NCBI RefSeq assembly: GCF_000196675.2
Contig: NC_015312.1
Location: 3,162,001-3,226,000 of the forward strand
Length of the DNA: 64,000 nucleotides
Reading direction: 5' to 3'
Source of the DNA: Pseudonocardia benzenivorans CB1190
GTDB lineage: Bacteria > Actinomycetota > Actinomycetes > Mycobacteriales > Pseudonocardiaceae
The translations under genes were made by a program, and so were the position numbers. The notes below the pieces were generated by a model. That model was given only the letters and a program-made list of their open reading frames with translations, was not told the DNA's origin and made no database searches. Each line of letters starts with the position of its first letter. The first letter of the stretch is position 1. This document shows, in pieces, positions 8,390-16,946 of the stretch.

Positions 8390-9765
8390 CGGGCGAGTAC
8401 GTAGTCGCCCGGCGACGGCGCGACCGCGCGCAGCCCGCGCCCGCCCAGCTCGGCGGGCGCCTCGCGGGTGGGGCCGGTGCGCGGGCCCAGCCAGGCCAGC
8501 AGGGCGGTCCACCAGGAGTCGTCCGGCGCGCCGGCGTCCGGGGTCGCGACGACCGCGTCCGGTCCGGCGTGCGAGAGCTTCTCGACGTGCACCGCACCCG
8601 ACCCGGCGGCCCGGGCCCACCGGGCCACCCCCGGGCCGTCGCCGACGACGAACGTCTCGGCCGCGACCGCGTCGACGTCGACCGGGGTGCCGAGCAGGTC
8701 GGCGTGCCCGTGGCCGTCGAGCGCGGCGGCGGCCCGTTCCAGCGCGCCCCGGAGCCCGTCGGGCACGTCCGCGCCGTCGGCGGCCCACTGTCGCAGGTCA
8801 CGGGCCGCCCCGGCGGGCAGCGGTCCGTCGGCCGCGACCCAGGCGGCACAGGCCACCCGGTCGGCGAGCCCGAGCGTCGCGAGATGGGCGAGCGTGGCGG
8901 CCGCGAGGGTGGCCCCGTCGCCGACGCCCAACAACGCGGTGGCCGGGGTCCGGCTGATGCGCTCGCAGGCGTCGAGGGCGTCCAGGACGGCCTGGCCGTG
9001 CAGGTCGAGCGGGGCGCCGTGCGCGTCGCCCGCGCGGGCGGCCGGGTCCGCCCAGCTCATCGCCAGCACCTGCTGGCCACCCCGGACGAGGTACTCGACG
9101 AGGCTGCGGCGGGGGGAGAGGTCGGCGAGGTAGGACGCCGCCGTGGGCGCGGGGACGACGAGCACCGGCACGTCACGCACCTCGCGGGTCTGCGGCAGGT
9201 AGTGCAGCAGCTCGAACGACGGGGTGCGCAGGACGACCGCGCCGGGTGTGGCCGCGACCTCCTCACCGACGACGAGCCGGCGCGGGGCGGTCGGCCGGGC
9301 CGCGGGCGGGACGGCGGCCAGGACGACGGAGGTCTCTCCCGGCGCGACGTCGGGGATGTCCGCCGGTGCGTCGGTCCGTCCGCTCGCCAGCGCCCGCAGC
9401 ACCGGGTTGCTCGACGGCGACGCGAGGTCGGCGAGCGTCGCGACGAGCCCGCGCAACACCGCGTCGTCCGCGTCGGCGAGGCCCGCGTCGGCGAGCAGCG
9501 CGTCGGCGGCGCCGGTCGTCGCGAGATGGGTCTGGACGGCGCGGCGCAGCACCGGGTCGCGGGCCCAGGCCGCGGCGGCGAACCGCGGATCGGCGGGGTC
9601 GGGCGCCAGCGTGGAGCTGCCCAGGCCGATCCGGACGAGCTCGCCCACGAGGCCCGCGGTGTGCCGGGCGAGCCGGACGGGCCGCGAGAGCAGGGCCGTG
9701 GCCAGCCGGGCCCCGGCTGCGGCGAGGGTGGCGTCCGTCCCGGCCGTGGGCGGCTCGCTGCTCAC
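8386..9765 (-). CDS. PHA-synthase-like protein with degenerate active site
   Basis: A 459-residue homologue of PhaC synthases. It keeps the family framework: ELLHYLPQTREVRDVPVLVV, then DLSPRRSLVEYLVRGGQQVL followed by AMSWADP, the counterpart of the synthase region before the lipase-like box. The box itself reads LLGVGDGATLAA where synthases have G-Y-C-x-G-G, so the catalytic Cys appears replaced by Gly. The Asp region before a conserved Trp reads VVGDGPGVARW instead of the usual D-H-I-x-P-W. It may be a granule scaffold or regulator rather than a polymerase. GTG 9765 has AGGAGA about 6 nt upstream. Confidence 0.72.
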   Translation of the reverse strand: MSSEPPTAGTDATLAAAGARLATALLSRPVRLARHTAGLVGELVRIGLGSSTLAPDPADPRFAAAAWARDPVLRRAVQTHLATTGAADALLADAGLADADDAVLRGLVATLADLASPSSNPVLRALASGRTDAPADIPDVAPGETSVVLAAVPPAARPTAPRRLVVGEEVAATPGAVVLRTPSFELLHYLPQTREVRDVPVLVVPAPTAASYLADLSPRRSLVEYLVRGGQQVLAMSWADPAARAGDAHGAPLDLHGQAVLDALDACERISRTPATALLGVGDGATLAAATLAHLATLGLADRVACAAWVAADGPLPAGAARDLRQWAADGADVPDGLRGALERAAAALDGHGHADLLGTPVDVDAVAAETFVVGDGPGVARWARAAGSGAVHVEKLSHAGPDAVVATPDAGAPDDSWWTALLAWLGPRTGPTREAPAELGGRGLRAVAPSPGDYVLAR

Positions 9766-10027
9766 ATCGTCTCCTGGTGTTCTCGGCTCGGTCGGCCGCT
9801 CGGGGCCAAGCATGGGCGGGGGGGCGTGGCGTCGGCAAGTCCGGAGGGGTGAGTTCGGGTCGCGGGGCGGTCACCTGGGTCGTCGCCCACCCAGCATGGC
9901 CCGAGCCGGTGCGACGGCGGGTCACGGCATGCCGTCGGATCCCTGCGGGTTAGGCTCGACGCCGGTCGCGCGAGCGGGATCCTCGGTCCCGACGCGAGCC
10001 GGAATGCCCGTCCGACCAGGGAGTTGT

Positions 10028-11758
10028 GTGTCGCAGGCCGTTGATCGCAGCCCCGGGATCCCCGTCGAGCAGCGTCCGCTGCGTGCCTGGCAGCGGTCCG
10101 CGCTGGCCCGGTACCTGGCCGGGTCGCCGCAGGACTTCCTGGCCGTCGCGACGCCCGGCGCGGGCAAGACCGCGTTCGCGCTGCGGGTCGCCTCCGAGCT
10201 GCTGCGCGACCGGGTGATCGACCGCCTCACCGTCGTCACGCCGACCGAGCACCTGAAGTACCAGTGGGCGGCGGCGGGCGCCCAGGCCGGGATCGCCCTC
10301 GACCCGGAGTTCCGCAACTCCGCGGGCGGCACGTCGTCGGACTACACCGGGATCGCGGTGACCTACGCCGGCGTCGCGGCCCACCCGATGCTGCACCGGG
10401 CGCGCACCGAGAGCCGGCGCACCCTGGTGATCCTCGACGAGGTGCACCACGCCGGCGACGCGCGCTCCTGGGGCGACGCGGTCAAGGAGGCGTTCGACCC
10501 CGCGACGCGGCGGTTGACGCTGACCGGGACCCCCTTCCGCAGCGACGACAACCCGATCCCGTTCGTCGACTACGTGCCCGATGCCGAGGGCGCGCTGCGC
10601 AGCCGGGCCGACCACTCCTACGGCTACGCCGACGCGCTCGCCGACGGCGTCGTGCGGCCGGTGGTGTTCCTGGCCTACTCGGGCACGTCGAGCTGGCGGA
10701 CGAGCGCGGGGGAGGAGATCACGGCGCGGCTGGGCGAGCCGCTGACCGCCGAGCAGACCGCGCGGGCCTGGCGCACCGCGCTCGACCCGGGCGGCCAGTG
10801 GATCCCGGCGGTGCTGGCCGCGGCCGACAAGCGGCTCACCGGACACCGCTCGGGCGGTATGCCCGACGCGGGCGGCCTGGTCATCGCGACCGACCAGACG
10901 TCGGCCCGGGCCTACGCCGCGATCCTCGAGCGGGTCACCGGGACGCCGCCGGTCGTCGTGCTGTCCGACGAGAAGGGCGCCTCCGCGCGGATCGAGCAGT
11001 TCTCGCGGTCGCAGGACCGCTGGATGGTCGCGGTCCGGATGGTCTCCGAGGGTGTCGACGTCCCTCGGCTCGCCGTCGGGGTGTACGCGACGAGCGCCTC
11101 GACGCCGCTGTTCTTCGCACAGGCCATCGGCCGGTTCGTGCGGTCGCGGCGGCCGGGGGAGACGGCGTCGGTGTTCGTGCCGAGCGTGCCGGTGCTGCTG
11201 GGGCTGGCCAGCGAGCTGGAGGCCCAGCGCGACCACGTCCTCGGCGCGCCGCACCGGGCCGCCGAGACCTGGAACGACGAGGAGCTCGCCGCGGCGCAGC
11301 GCGTCGAGGACGAGCCGGGGGAGGACGAGAAGTCGTTCACCGCGCTGCACGCCGACGCCGAGCTCGACCAGCTGATCTACGAGGGCACGTCGTTCAGCGC
11401 CGACGAGGAGGACTACCTCGGCCTGCCGGGGCTGCTCGATCCCGACCAGGTGCGCACGCTGCTGAGCCAGCGTCAGCAGGAGTGGATGGCCCGGGGCCAG
11501 CGCCGCTCCGGTGCGCAGGCCCGCGCCACCCCGGCCCCCGAGCCGCCCGCGCAGCGTCCGCAGCTCTCGGTGCGCGAACAGCTCAACGGCCTGCGCAAGG
11601 AGCTCAACACGCTCGTCGCGATGTACCACCACCGCACGAACAAGCCGCACGGGGCGATCCACAACGAGCTGCGCCGCGTGTGCGGGGGACCCGTCACGGC
11701 CATGGCGACGATCGAGCAGCTGGAGGAGCGCATCGCGACGCTGCGCTCCTGGCGGTGA
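10028..11758 (+). CDS. DEAD/DEAH-box (superfamily II) helicase
   Basis: A 576-residue helicase. Two RecA-like domains are visible: Walker A ATPGAGKT at residues 41-48, motif II DEVHH at 137-141 (DEAH variant), motif III-like LTGTPF, motif V region RMVSEGVDVPRLAVG and motif VI QAIGRFVRSRRPGE. The C-terminal tail (LNGLRKELNTLVAMYHHRTN) is probably helical and is specific to this actinobacterial subgroup. GTG 10028 is preceded by AGGGAG. Substrate unknown; DNA repair or restriction-like processing is only a guess. The next gene follows after 2 nt. Confidence 0.88.
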   Translation: MSQAVDRSPGIPVEQRPLRAWQRSALARYLAGSPQDFLAVATPGAGKTAFALRVASELLRDRVIDRLTVVTPTEHLKYQWAAAGAQAGIALDPEFRNSAGGTSSDYTGIAVTYAGVAAHPMLHRARTESRRTLVILDEVHHAGDARSWGDAVKEAFDPATRRLTLTGTPFRSDDNPIPFVDYVPDAEGALRSRADHSYGYADALADGVVRPVVFLAYSGTSSWRTSAGEEITARLGEPLTAEQTARAWRTALDPGGQWIPAVLAAADKRLTGHRSGGMPDAGGLVIATDQTSARAYAAILERVTGTPPVVVLSDEKGASARIEQFSRSQDRWMVAVRMVSEGVDVPRLAVGVYATSASTPLFFAQAIGRFVRSRRPGETASVFVPSVPVLLGLASELEAQRDHVLGAPHRAAETWNDEELAAAQRVEDEPGEDEKSFTALHADAELDQLIYEGTSFSADEEDYLGLPGLLDPDQVRTLLSQRQQEWMARGQRRSGAQARATPAPEPPAQRPQLSVREQLNGLRKELNTLVAMYHHRTNKPHGAIHNELRRVCGGPVTAMATIEQLEERIATLRSWR

Positions 11759-11760
11759 GC

Positions 11761-12984
11761 ATGACCGGCGACGCTGCTCTCGACGTCACGCGGCTGCGGG
11801 CCCACTACCCGGCGCTGGGCGACGGGCGCGCCTGGCTCGACGGCGCCGCCGGCACCCAGGTCCCGGAGTCGGTGATCGAGGCGGTGGCCTCGACGATGCG
11901 GGCGGGCGTGGCCAACCAGGGCGGGGTGTTCCCTGCGGCCCGGCGCGCGGACGCACTCGTCGACGCGGCCCGCCGGGCGTTCGCGGCCTTCGCCGGCGCG
12001 CCGGATCCCGACGGGGTGATCCTCGGGCCGACGGCAACGGCGCTGCTCGCGCGGCTGGCCGCCGCGCTCGAACCGACGTGGGGCCCGGGCGACGAGATCG
12101 TCGTGACCGAGGCCGACCACGAGGCCGACGTCGCGCCGTGGGCACGGGCCGCGGCGCGGGCGGGGGCGACCCTGCGGACCGCGCGCCTGCGGGCCGACGG
12201 GGCACTGCCCACCGATGCCGTGACGGCGCTGATCGGGCCCCGGACCCGGCTCGTCGCGGTCACCGCGGCCTCGAACCTGACCGGTGCCCGGGTCGACGTC
12301 GCCGCGGTCGCCGCCGCCGCTCGCGCGGTGGGCGCGCTCAGCGTCGTCGACGGGGTGCACCACGCGGCCTACACGCCGGTCGACGTCTGCGCGCTCGGTG
12401 CGGACCTCTACGCGACGAGCGCGCACAAGTGGGCCGGTCCGCACGTCGCCGCGCTGGTGGCGGCCGATCCCGCGGTCGTGGCGGCGATCGACCCGCCGCG
12501 TCCGGCGGGTGCCCCGGCGTCGGGGCCCGCGCGGTTCGAGCAGGGCACCAACCCGTTCCCGGCACTGGCCGGGGTGGTGGCCGCCGTCGAGCACTGGGCG
12601 GGGATGCTCCCCGGGGGCGACGACCCGCACGCGGGCCAACGGGCCGCGGCCGCCCACACGGCGGCGCTGGGCAGCCGGCTGTGGGCCGGGCTGGGGGAGC
12701 TGGCGCACGTGCGGCGCTACGGCCCCGACGGCGGTCCTGACGTCCGGACGCCGGTCGCCGCCTTCCGTGTCGTCGGGTGGACGCCGTCGGACACGGTGGC
12801 GGCGCTGGACGCGGCCGGGGTCAACGCCTGGGCCGGGTACGCCTACGCGTGGGGCGCCGCGGGGGCGCTGGGCGTCCGCGACGACGGCGGCCTCGTCCGG
12901 CTGAGTCCCAACCACTACTCACGCGCCTGGGAGGTCGACCGCGCCCTCGACGTCGTGTCGGACCTCGCCCACCGGGCGCGCTGA
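11761..12984 (+). CDS. Cysteine-desulfurase-like PLP enzyme (class V aminotransferase fold)
   Basis: A 407-residue fold-type I PLP enzyme similar to the SufS/IscS-like subgroup represented by Vibrio VC1184. The PLP lysine lies in TSAHKWAGPH, with the PLP-contact Asp in SVVDGVHHAA. The C-terminal loop that carries the catalytic Cys in desulfurases (RSGHHCA) reads AWAGYAYAWG here, so desulfuration is unlikely and the reaction is unknown. ATG 11761 follows the helicase stop by 2 nt; an in-frame GTG at 11755 overlapping that stop is also possible. Confidence 0.85.
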   Translation: MTGDAALDVTRLRAHYPALGDGRAWLDGAAGTQVPESVIEAVASTMRAGVANQGGVFPAARRADALVDAARRAFAAFAGAPDPDGVILGPTATALLARLAAALEPTWGPGDEIVVTEADHEADVAPWARAAARAGATLRTARLRADGALPTDAVTALIGPRTRLVAVTAASNLTGARVDVAAVAAAARAVGALSVVDGVHHAAYTPVDVCALGADLYATSAHKWAGPHVAALVAADPAVVAAIDPPRPAGAPASGPARFEQGTNPFPALAGVVAAVEHWAGMLPGGDDPHAGQRAAAAHTAALGSRLWAGLGELAHVRRYGPDGGPDVRTPVAAFRVVGWTPSDTVAALDAAGVNAWAGYAYAWGAAGALGVRDDGGLVRLSPNHYSRAWEVDRALDVVSDLAHRAR

Positions 12985-13018
12985 CGGGCGGACGGCGGAG
13001 CACGGACCCCGACGCACA

Positions 13019-13053
13019 CGCAGGGCGGGAACCGGAGTGGTTCCCGCCCTGCG
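13019..13053. terminator. Bidirectional terminator, perfect 15-bp hairpin
   Basis: CGCAGGGCGGGAACC (13019-13033) pairs without mismatch with GGTTCCCGCCCTGCG (13039-13053) over a GGAGT loop. It lies between convergent genes ending at 12984 (+) and 13088 (-), so it probably serves both. Confidence 0.8.
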
Positions 13054-13087
13054 CTGGACGTCTGGTCGACCGGCTACCGCCGGCGCG

Positions 13088-13273
13088 TCAACTGCCTGAC
13101 TGCACGTCCACCTCGAGCTCGCGCAGCTTGTCGGCGTGCGCGCGCGCGTGGTGACCACAGAAGAGCAGCTCTCCACCGGAGGGAAGTACGGCGCGAACCT
13201 TGGCCGCCGCTCCGCAACGGTCACAGCGGTCGGCGGCGGTCAACTCGGGGCGGGTAAGGGTTCCGGGCTGCAT
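13088..13273 (-). CDS. Small zinc-ribbon-like protein (DUF7455 type)
   Basis: A 61-residue conserved actinobacterial protein beginning MQPGTLTRPELTAADRC, close to M. tuberculosis Rv2708c. CDRCGAA and the later LLFCGHHARAH give a C-x2-C ... C-x2-H pattern, a likely zinc site. GGAGGGAGA precedes the ATG by about 5 nt. A paralogue with the same motif lies at 28555-28773. Function unknown; the mycobacterial gene lies beside sigB, but no sigma factor is present here. Confidence 0.88.
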   Translation of the reverse strand: MQPGTLTRPELTAADRCDRCGAAAKVRAVLPSGGELLFCGHHARAHADKLRELEVDVQSGS

Positions 13274-13357
13274 GGCGGTCTCCCTCCGTCTCGACACCGG
13301 AACATCCGGTGCCCTGTGCACTGGAGTACCGCTCGCGCGGCACATCCACTCTTGCAG

Positions 13358-13378
13358 ACGTACAGCACCCCTGTACGT
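13358..13378. promoter_or_regulatory. Operator-like palindrome
   Basis: ACGTACAG (13358-13365) and CTGTACGT (13371-13378) form a perfect 8-bp inverted repeat with a 5-nt spacer. It lies about 85 nt upstream of the minus-strand zinc-ribbon gene, in a stretch of lower GC between divergent genes. It is a plausible binding site for a dimeric regulator; no protein can be named. Confidence 0.4.
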
Positions 13379-13527
13379 GTTCCCGGCCCGGAGGCGACGA
13401 CCGTCACGTTCGACCACTCGGGGCCGGTGGCGTGTCGTTCCGGTGGACCGCCGGAGAACCTCTGCACATTCAGTTGACGACGAGTGAATGATGCGGGGCC
13501 GTTTCCACCCCCGCAAGGCCGGGCGCG

Positions 13528-13555
13528 TTAACACTCGTCGAGCCGCGACTACGCT
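13528..13555 (+). promoter_or_regulatory. Promoter of the EamA transporter gene
   Basis: TTAACA (13528-13533) and TACGCT (13550-13555) are spaced by 16 bp, a good fit to an actinobacterial housekeeping promoter. Transcription would begin near 13562, about 22 nt before GTG 13584. Confidence 0.55.
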
Positions 13556-13583
13556 GCGCAGTCGTGGTGAACGGGTCGGCGAC

Positions 13584-14465
13584 GTGACGACGAGGCACTC
13601 GTACCGGGTCCCGGCACCCGTCCTCTTCGTCGCGGGCGGCGCCTCGATGTACGTCGGGGCGGCCGTCGCCGTCGGCCTGTTCGATGATCTCTCGCCGTCC
13701 GTCGTGGCCGCGTTACGGATCATGGCGGCAGCCACCGTTCTGGGTGTCTGGCGACGTCCGGGGCGTGCGGCGTGGCGGGGCCGGCGGGCGGGACGGGCCG
13801 CCGCGTTCGGGCTGGCGACGGCGGGCATGAACGTCGCGTTCTACGAGGCCGTCGCGCGCCTGCCGCTGGGCACGGCGGTGGCGGTCGAGTTCTGCGGACC
13901 GGTGGCCGTCGCGGCACTCGCGTCCCGGCGCCCGCGCGACGTCGCGGCGGTGGTGCTGGCCGCAACCGGGGTGCTGTGCATCGCCGATGTGCGCTGGTCA
14001 GGCAGCCCGGCCGGGGTGGCGTGGGGGCTCGCGGCGGCGGCACTGTGGGCGGCCTACATCGTCCTGGGCAAGCGGGTCGCGCTCGGCGGCAACGGGCTCG
14101 ACGACATGGCCGTCGGCTTCGCGTACGCCTCGGTCCCGCTGGCGGTGCTGCTCGCGCTGGACGCGGGCGGGCTCGGCGCGCTGTCGTCGCCGCGGGTCGT
14201 CGCGCTCGCGGTCGGGGTCGGGGTGCTGTCGAGCGTCGTGCCGTACGCGATAGACCAGGTGGTGCTGCGCAGGCTGGGCCGGGCGCGCTTCGCGGTCCTG
14301 CTCGCGCTGCTGCCGATGACGGCGACCCTGATCGGGTTCGTGGCTCTCGGCCAGGTGCCCGGACCCCTCGAGTCGGTCGGCATCGTCGCCGTCGTGGTGG
14401 CTGTCGCGCTGCGGTCGCGCGACGGCGACGAACCCGCGGTGGCGGCCGCCCGGACCCCCTCGTGA
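13584..14465 (+). CDS. EamA/RhtA-type drug-metabolite exporter
   Basis: A 293-residue inner-membrane carrier of the drug/metabolite transporter superfamily. About ten hydrophobic helices form two EamA repeats. The first repeat holds the conserved NVAFYEAVARLPLGTAVAVE region and the second SSVVPYAIDQVVLRRLGRAR. The pattern is closest to RhtA, which exports threonine and homoserine, but the substrate is not provable. Interestingly, homoserine and aspartate-family metabolites are also handled by the locus 6 kb downstream. GTG 13584 is the only sensible in-frame start after the promoter at 13528-13555. Confidence 0.85.
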   Translation: MTTRHSYRVPAPVLFVAGGASMYVGAAVAVGLFDDLSPSVVAALRIMAAATVLGVWRRPGRAAWRGRRAGRAAAFGLATAGMNVAFYEAVARLPLGTAVAVEFCGPVAVAALASRRPRDVAAVVLAATGVLCIADVRWSGSPAGVAWGLAAAALWAAYIVLGKRVALGGNGLDDMAVGFAYASVPLAVLLALDAGGLGALSSPRVVALAVGVGVLSSVVPYAIDQVVLRRLGRARFAVLLALLPMTATLIGFVALGQVPGPLESVGIVAVVVAVALRSRDGDEPAVAAARTPS

Positions 14466-14951
14466 CGGCGGCGCGGCCCCGGCGTCTCGATCACGCAGAG
14501 TGATACCTGAAAGCGTGACTACGCGTGACATTCATCTGATCGAACGGGTGAATACCGCGCTGGGCATGGCTGCGTTGAGCCCGAATTGTCGGTATCAAAC
14601 CTACGTGCAGTGACGCTCGGACGGCACGGGCTCCTCGTGACCAGGGCGATTCGGGTGCTGTCCGGCACCTCGACCGCCGCGCGTGGTCGGCGCCGGCTGC
14701 CCACGCTCGGATCACACTGACGGCTCCGAACCGTTCGGGCGTGTCGCCGGCGTCCGGAGGGCGCGCCCGGAACGCATCTTGTTCGGCTGGGGCAGACAAC
14801 AAATTCCGCGCTGCGTAACCCAAACGTGATGATCCGCGGCGTACTTGACCGATGCAGTGTGCTTCCCGTCACCCGGGTTGTGGACATACGTTGTCGGTCG
14901 CAACATTCGAGCGCCGCTGCGGCGGCCCACGAAGACGTGGGAAGGACATCG
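14466..14951. other. 486-nt regulatory region before the sugar transporter
   Basis: No gene seen. The region is AT-richer than its surroundings. It contains TGATACC (14501-14507) and its complement GGTATCA (14591-14597), an imperfect inverted repeat ATTCA...TGAAT near 14530-14553, TTGTT...AACAA near 14780-14803, and a -35-like TTGACC (14845-14850). Any of these could be the operator for the ROK regulator encoded at the end of the operon, but none is compelling. Confidence 0.4.
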
Positions 14952-16082
14952 ATGCGCATACGGAGAACGGCCCTCGCCGTCGTGAGTGCGGGCCTCGCGC
15001 TCGCGCTGGCCGCCTGCGGACAGAACAGCGCCCCTTCGAGCAGCGGATCGGCGGGGAGCTCGGCGCCCGCCGCGGCCGGCGGGGTGAAGGTCGGCGTGAT
15101 CCTCCCGGAGACCGACTCGTCGGCCCGGTGGGAGGGCTTCGACAAGCCGATGCTCGACAAGGCGATGCGCTCCGCGGGCCTCGACCCGGACATCCAGAAC
15201 GCGCAGGGTGACGAGCAGAAGTTCTCCACCCTCGCCGACGGGATGATCTCCAGCGGGGTGAAGGTCCTGGTCATCGCCTCGATCTCCAGCGACGGCGGGT
15301 CCGCGGTCGCGGCCAAGGCCAAGGCGCAGGGCATCCCGGTCATCGACTACGACCGGCTCAACCTCGGTGGCTCGAGCGACTACTACGTGTCGTTCGACAA
15401 CGTGAAGGTCGGCGCGCTGCAGGGCCAGGGCCTGGTCCAGGGCGTGGGCGACAAGGCCGGCGCCCAGATCATCCAGATCGAGGGCGCCCCGACCGACAAC
15501 AACGCGACCCTGTTCACCCAGGGCCAGATGACGGTGCTGCAGCCCAAGTACGACTCGGGCCAGTACAAGCTCGTGCGCAACCAGCCGATCGACAAGTGGG
15601 ACAACCAGACCGGCGGCACCACGTTCGAGCAGATCCTCACCGGCAACGGCGGGCAGGTCGATGGTGTCGTCGCCGCCAACGACGGCCTGGCCGGCGCGAT
15701 CATCACCGTCCTGACCAAGTACGGGCTCAACGGCAAGGTCCCGGTCACCGGCCAGGACGCCACCGCGGACGGCCTGCAGGCCATCCTGCGCGGCGACCAG
15801 TACATGACGGTGTTCAAGCCGATCCAGGAGGAGGCCGACGCGACCGCGAAGCTCGCGGCGGCGCTGGCCAAGGGGGACACCGCGGCGGCCGACGCCGTGG
15901 CCACGCAGACGACGAACGACCCGAAGGGCAACCGCCAGGTCAAGTCCGTCCTGCTCACCCCGCAGCTGATCACCAAGGACAACGTCAAGACCGTCACCGA
16001 CGCCGGCTACGTCAAGGCGAGCGAGATCTGCAACGCGCAGACCCAGGCCGCCTGCGACCAGCTCGGGATCAAGTCGTCCTGA
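14952..16082 (+). CDS. xylF: Xylose-type sugar-binding lipoprotein
   Basis: Extracytoplasmic binding lipoprotein of a sugar ABC importer (376 residues). Signal peptide with lipobox LAAC, Cys22. The mature part follows XylF: VGVILPETDSSARWEGFDKP, IPVIDYDRLN, the hinge VVAANDGLAGAIITVL, and PVTGQDATADGLQAI followed by MTVFKPI. Xylose is the best guess by family. ATG 14952 has GGGAAGGA about 6 nt upstream. It heads an operon with the ATPase, permease and ROK regulator. A strong hairpin follows it and could raise its dose over the other subunits. Confidence 0.88.
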   Translation: MRIRRTALAVVSAGLALALAACGQNSAPSSSGSAGSSAPAAAGGVKVGVILPETDSSARWEGFDKPMLDKAMRSAGLDPDIQNAQGDEQKFSTLADGMISSGVKVLVIASISSDGGSAVAAKAKAQGIPVIDYDRLNLGGSSDYYVSFDNVKVGALQGQGLVQGVGDKAGAQIIQIEGAPTDNNATLFTQGQMTVLQPKYDSGQYKLVRNQPIDKWDNQTGGTTFEQILTGNGGQVDGVVAANDGLAGAIITVLTKYGLNGKVPVTGQDATADGLQAILRGDQYMTVFKPIQEEADATAKLAAALAKGDTAAADAVATQTTNDPKGNRQVKSVLLTPQLITKDNVKTVTDAGYVKASEICNAQTQAACDQLGIKSS

Positions 16083-16099
16083 CCCTGTCCGGCTGAACC

Positions 16100-16138
16100 C
16101 GCGGCGCCGGCGTCGACGACCTCGACGCCGGCGCCGCG
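16100..16138 (+). terminator. Intercistronic 17-bp perfect hairpin
   Basis: CGCGGCGCCGGCGTCGA (16100-16116) pairs without mismatch with TCGACGCCGGCGCCGCG (16122-16138) over a 5-nt loop. It sits between the binding-protein and ATPase genes. Such a structure either terminates part of the transcripts or protects the upstream message, giving excess binding protein. Confidence 0.7.
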
Positions 16139-16166
16139 ACCCAGGCCCCGATCGCGAGGAGCGCGA

Positions 16167-16946
16167 GTGTCCGAACCGATCCTGCAGCTGCGGGCGGTCT
16201 CCAAGAGCTTCGGCGCCGTGCGCGTGCTGCACGACGTCGACTTCACCGTGCGGGCGGGCGAGGTCACCGCGCTCGTCGGTGACAACGGCGCCGGCAAGTC
16301 GACGCTGGTCAAGTGCGTCGCCGGAATCCATCCCATCGACGGCGGCGACATCCTCTTCGAGGGGAACCCGGTCACCGTGCACTCGCCCGCCGACGCCGCG
16401 GCGCTGGGGATCGAGGTCGTCTACCAGGACCTCGCCCTCGCCGACAACCTCGACATCGTCCAGAACATGTTCCTCGGCCGCGAGCGCGGGCGCTCCTGGC
16501 TGCTCGACGAGTCCGACATGGAGCAGGCCGCCCGGCGCACGCTCGCCTCGCTCTCGGTGCGGACCGTGACGTCGGTCCGGATGCCCGTCGCGTCGCTGTC
16601 CGGGGGGCAGCGTCAGACCGTCGCGATCGCGAAGGCCGTCCTGTGGGACTCCAAGGTCGTGCTGCTCGACGAGCCGACCGCCGCGCTCGGCGTCGCCCAG
16701 ACCCGCCAGGTCCTCGACCTGGTGCGCCGGCTCGCCGAGCAGGGCCTGGGCGTGGTGCTGATCAGCCACAACATGGCCGACGTGTTCGAGGTGGCCGACC
16801 GGATCGCCACGCTCTACCTCGGCCGCATGGTCGCCGAGGTGCCGACGAAGGACGTCACGCACGGCCAGGTCGTCGAGCTCATCACCGCCGGACGCTCCGG
16901 GGACCTCGGTCTCGCCCGGCCCGAGGCCGCGGGGGTGACCCAGTGA
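16167..16946 (+). CDS. xylG: Sugar ABC transporter ATPase (single cassette)
   Basis: Cytosolic ATPase driving sugar import. It has Walker A GDNGAGKST at residues 38-46, Q-loop VVYQDLALAD, signature LSGGQRQ near residue 144, Walker B VVLLDEPTAAL and switch His in LISHNMADV. At 259 residues it is half the size of E. coli XylG, which has two fused cassettes. This form probably acts as a homodimer, as common in actinobacterial FrcA/XylG relatives. GTG 16167 has GAGGAGC about 5 nt upstream. Its stop overlaps the permease start (GTGA). Confidence 0.88.
   Translation: MSEPILQLRAVSKSFGAVRVLHDVDFTVRAGEVTALVGDNGAGKSTLVKCVAGIHPIDGGDILFEGNPVTVHSPADAAALGIEVVYQDLALADNLDIVQNMFLGRERGRSWLLDESDMEQAARRTLASLSVRTVTSVRMPVASLSGGQRQTVAIAKAVLWDSKVVLLDEPTAALGVAQTRQVLDLVRRLAEQGLGVVLISHNMADVFEVADRIATLYLGRMVAEVPTKDVTHGQVVELITAGRSGDLGLARPEAAGVTQ

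Noticed and set aside
11761..12984. DNA phosphorothioation (Dnd-like) defence locus with the adjacent helicase
   Set aside because: The PLP enzyme lacks the desulfurase Cys and no other dnd-type genes are present.
14491..14823. 110-codon minus-strand frame upstream of xylF
   Set aside because: Poor codon bias and no ribosome site; it lies in a region expected to hold the operon's control sites.
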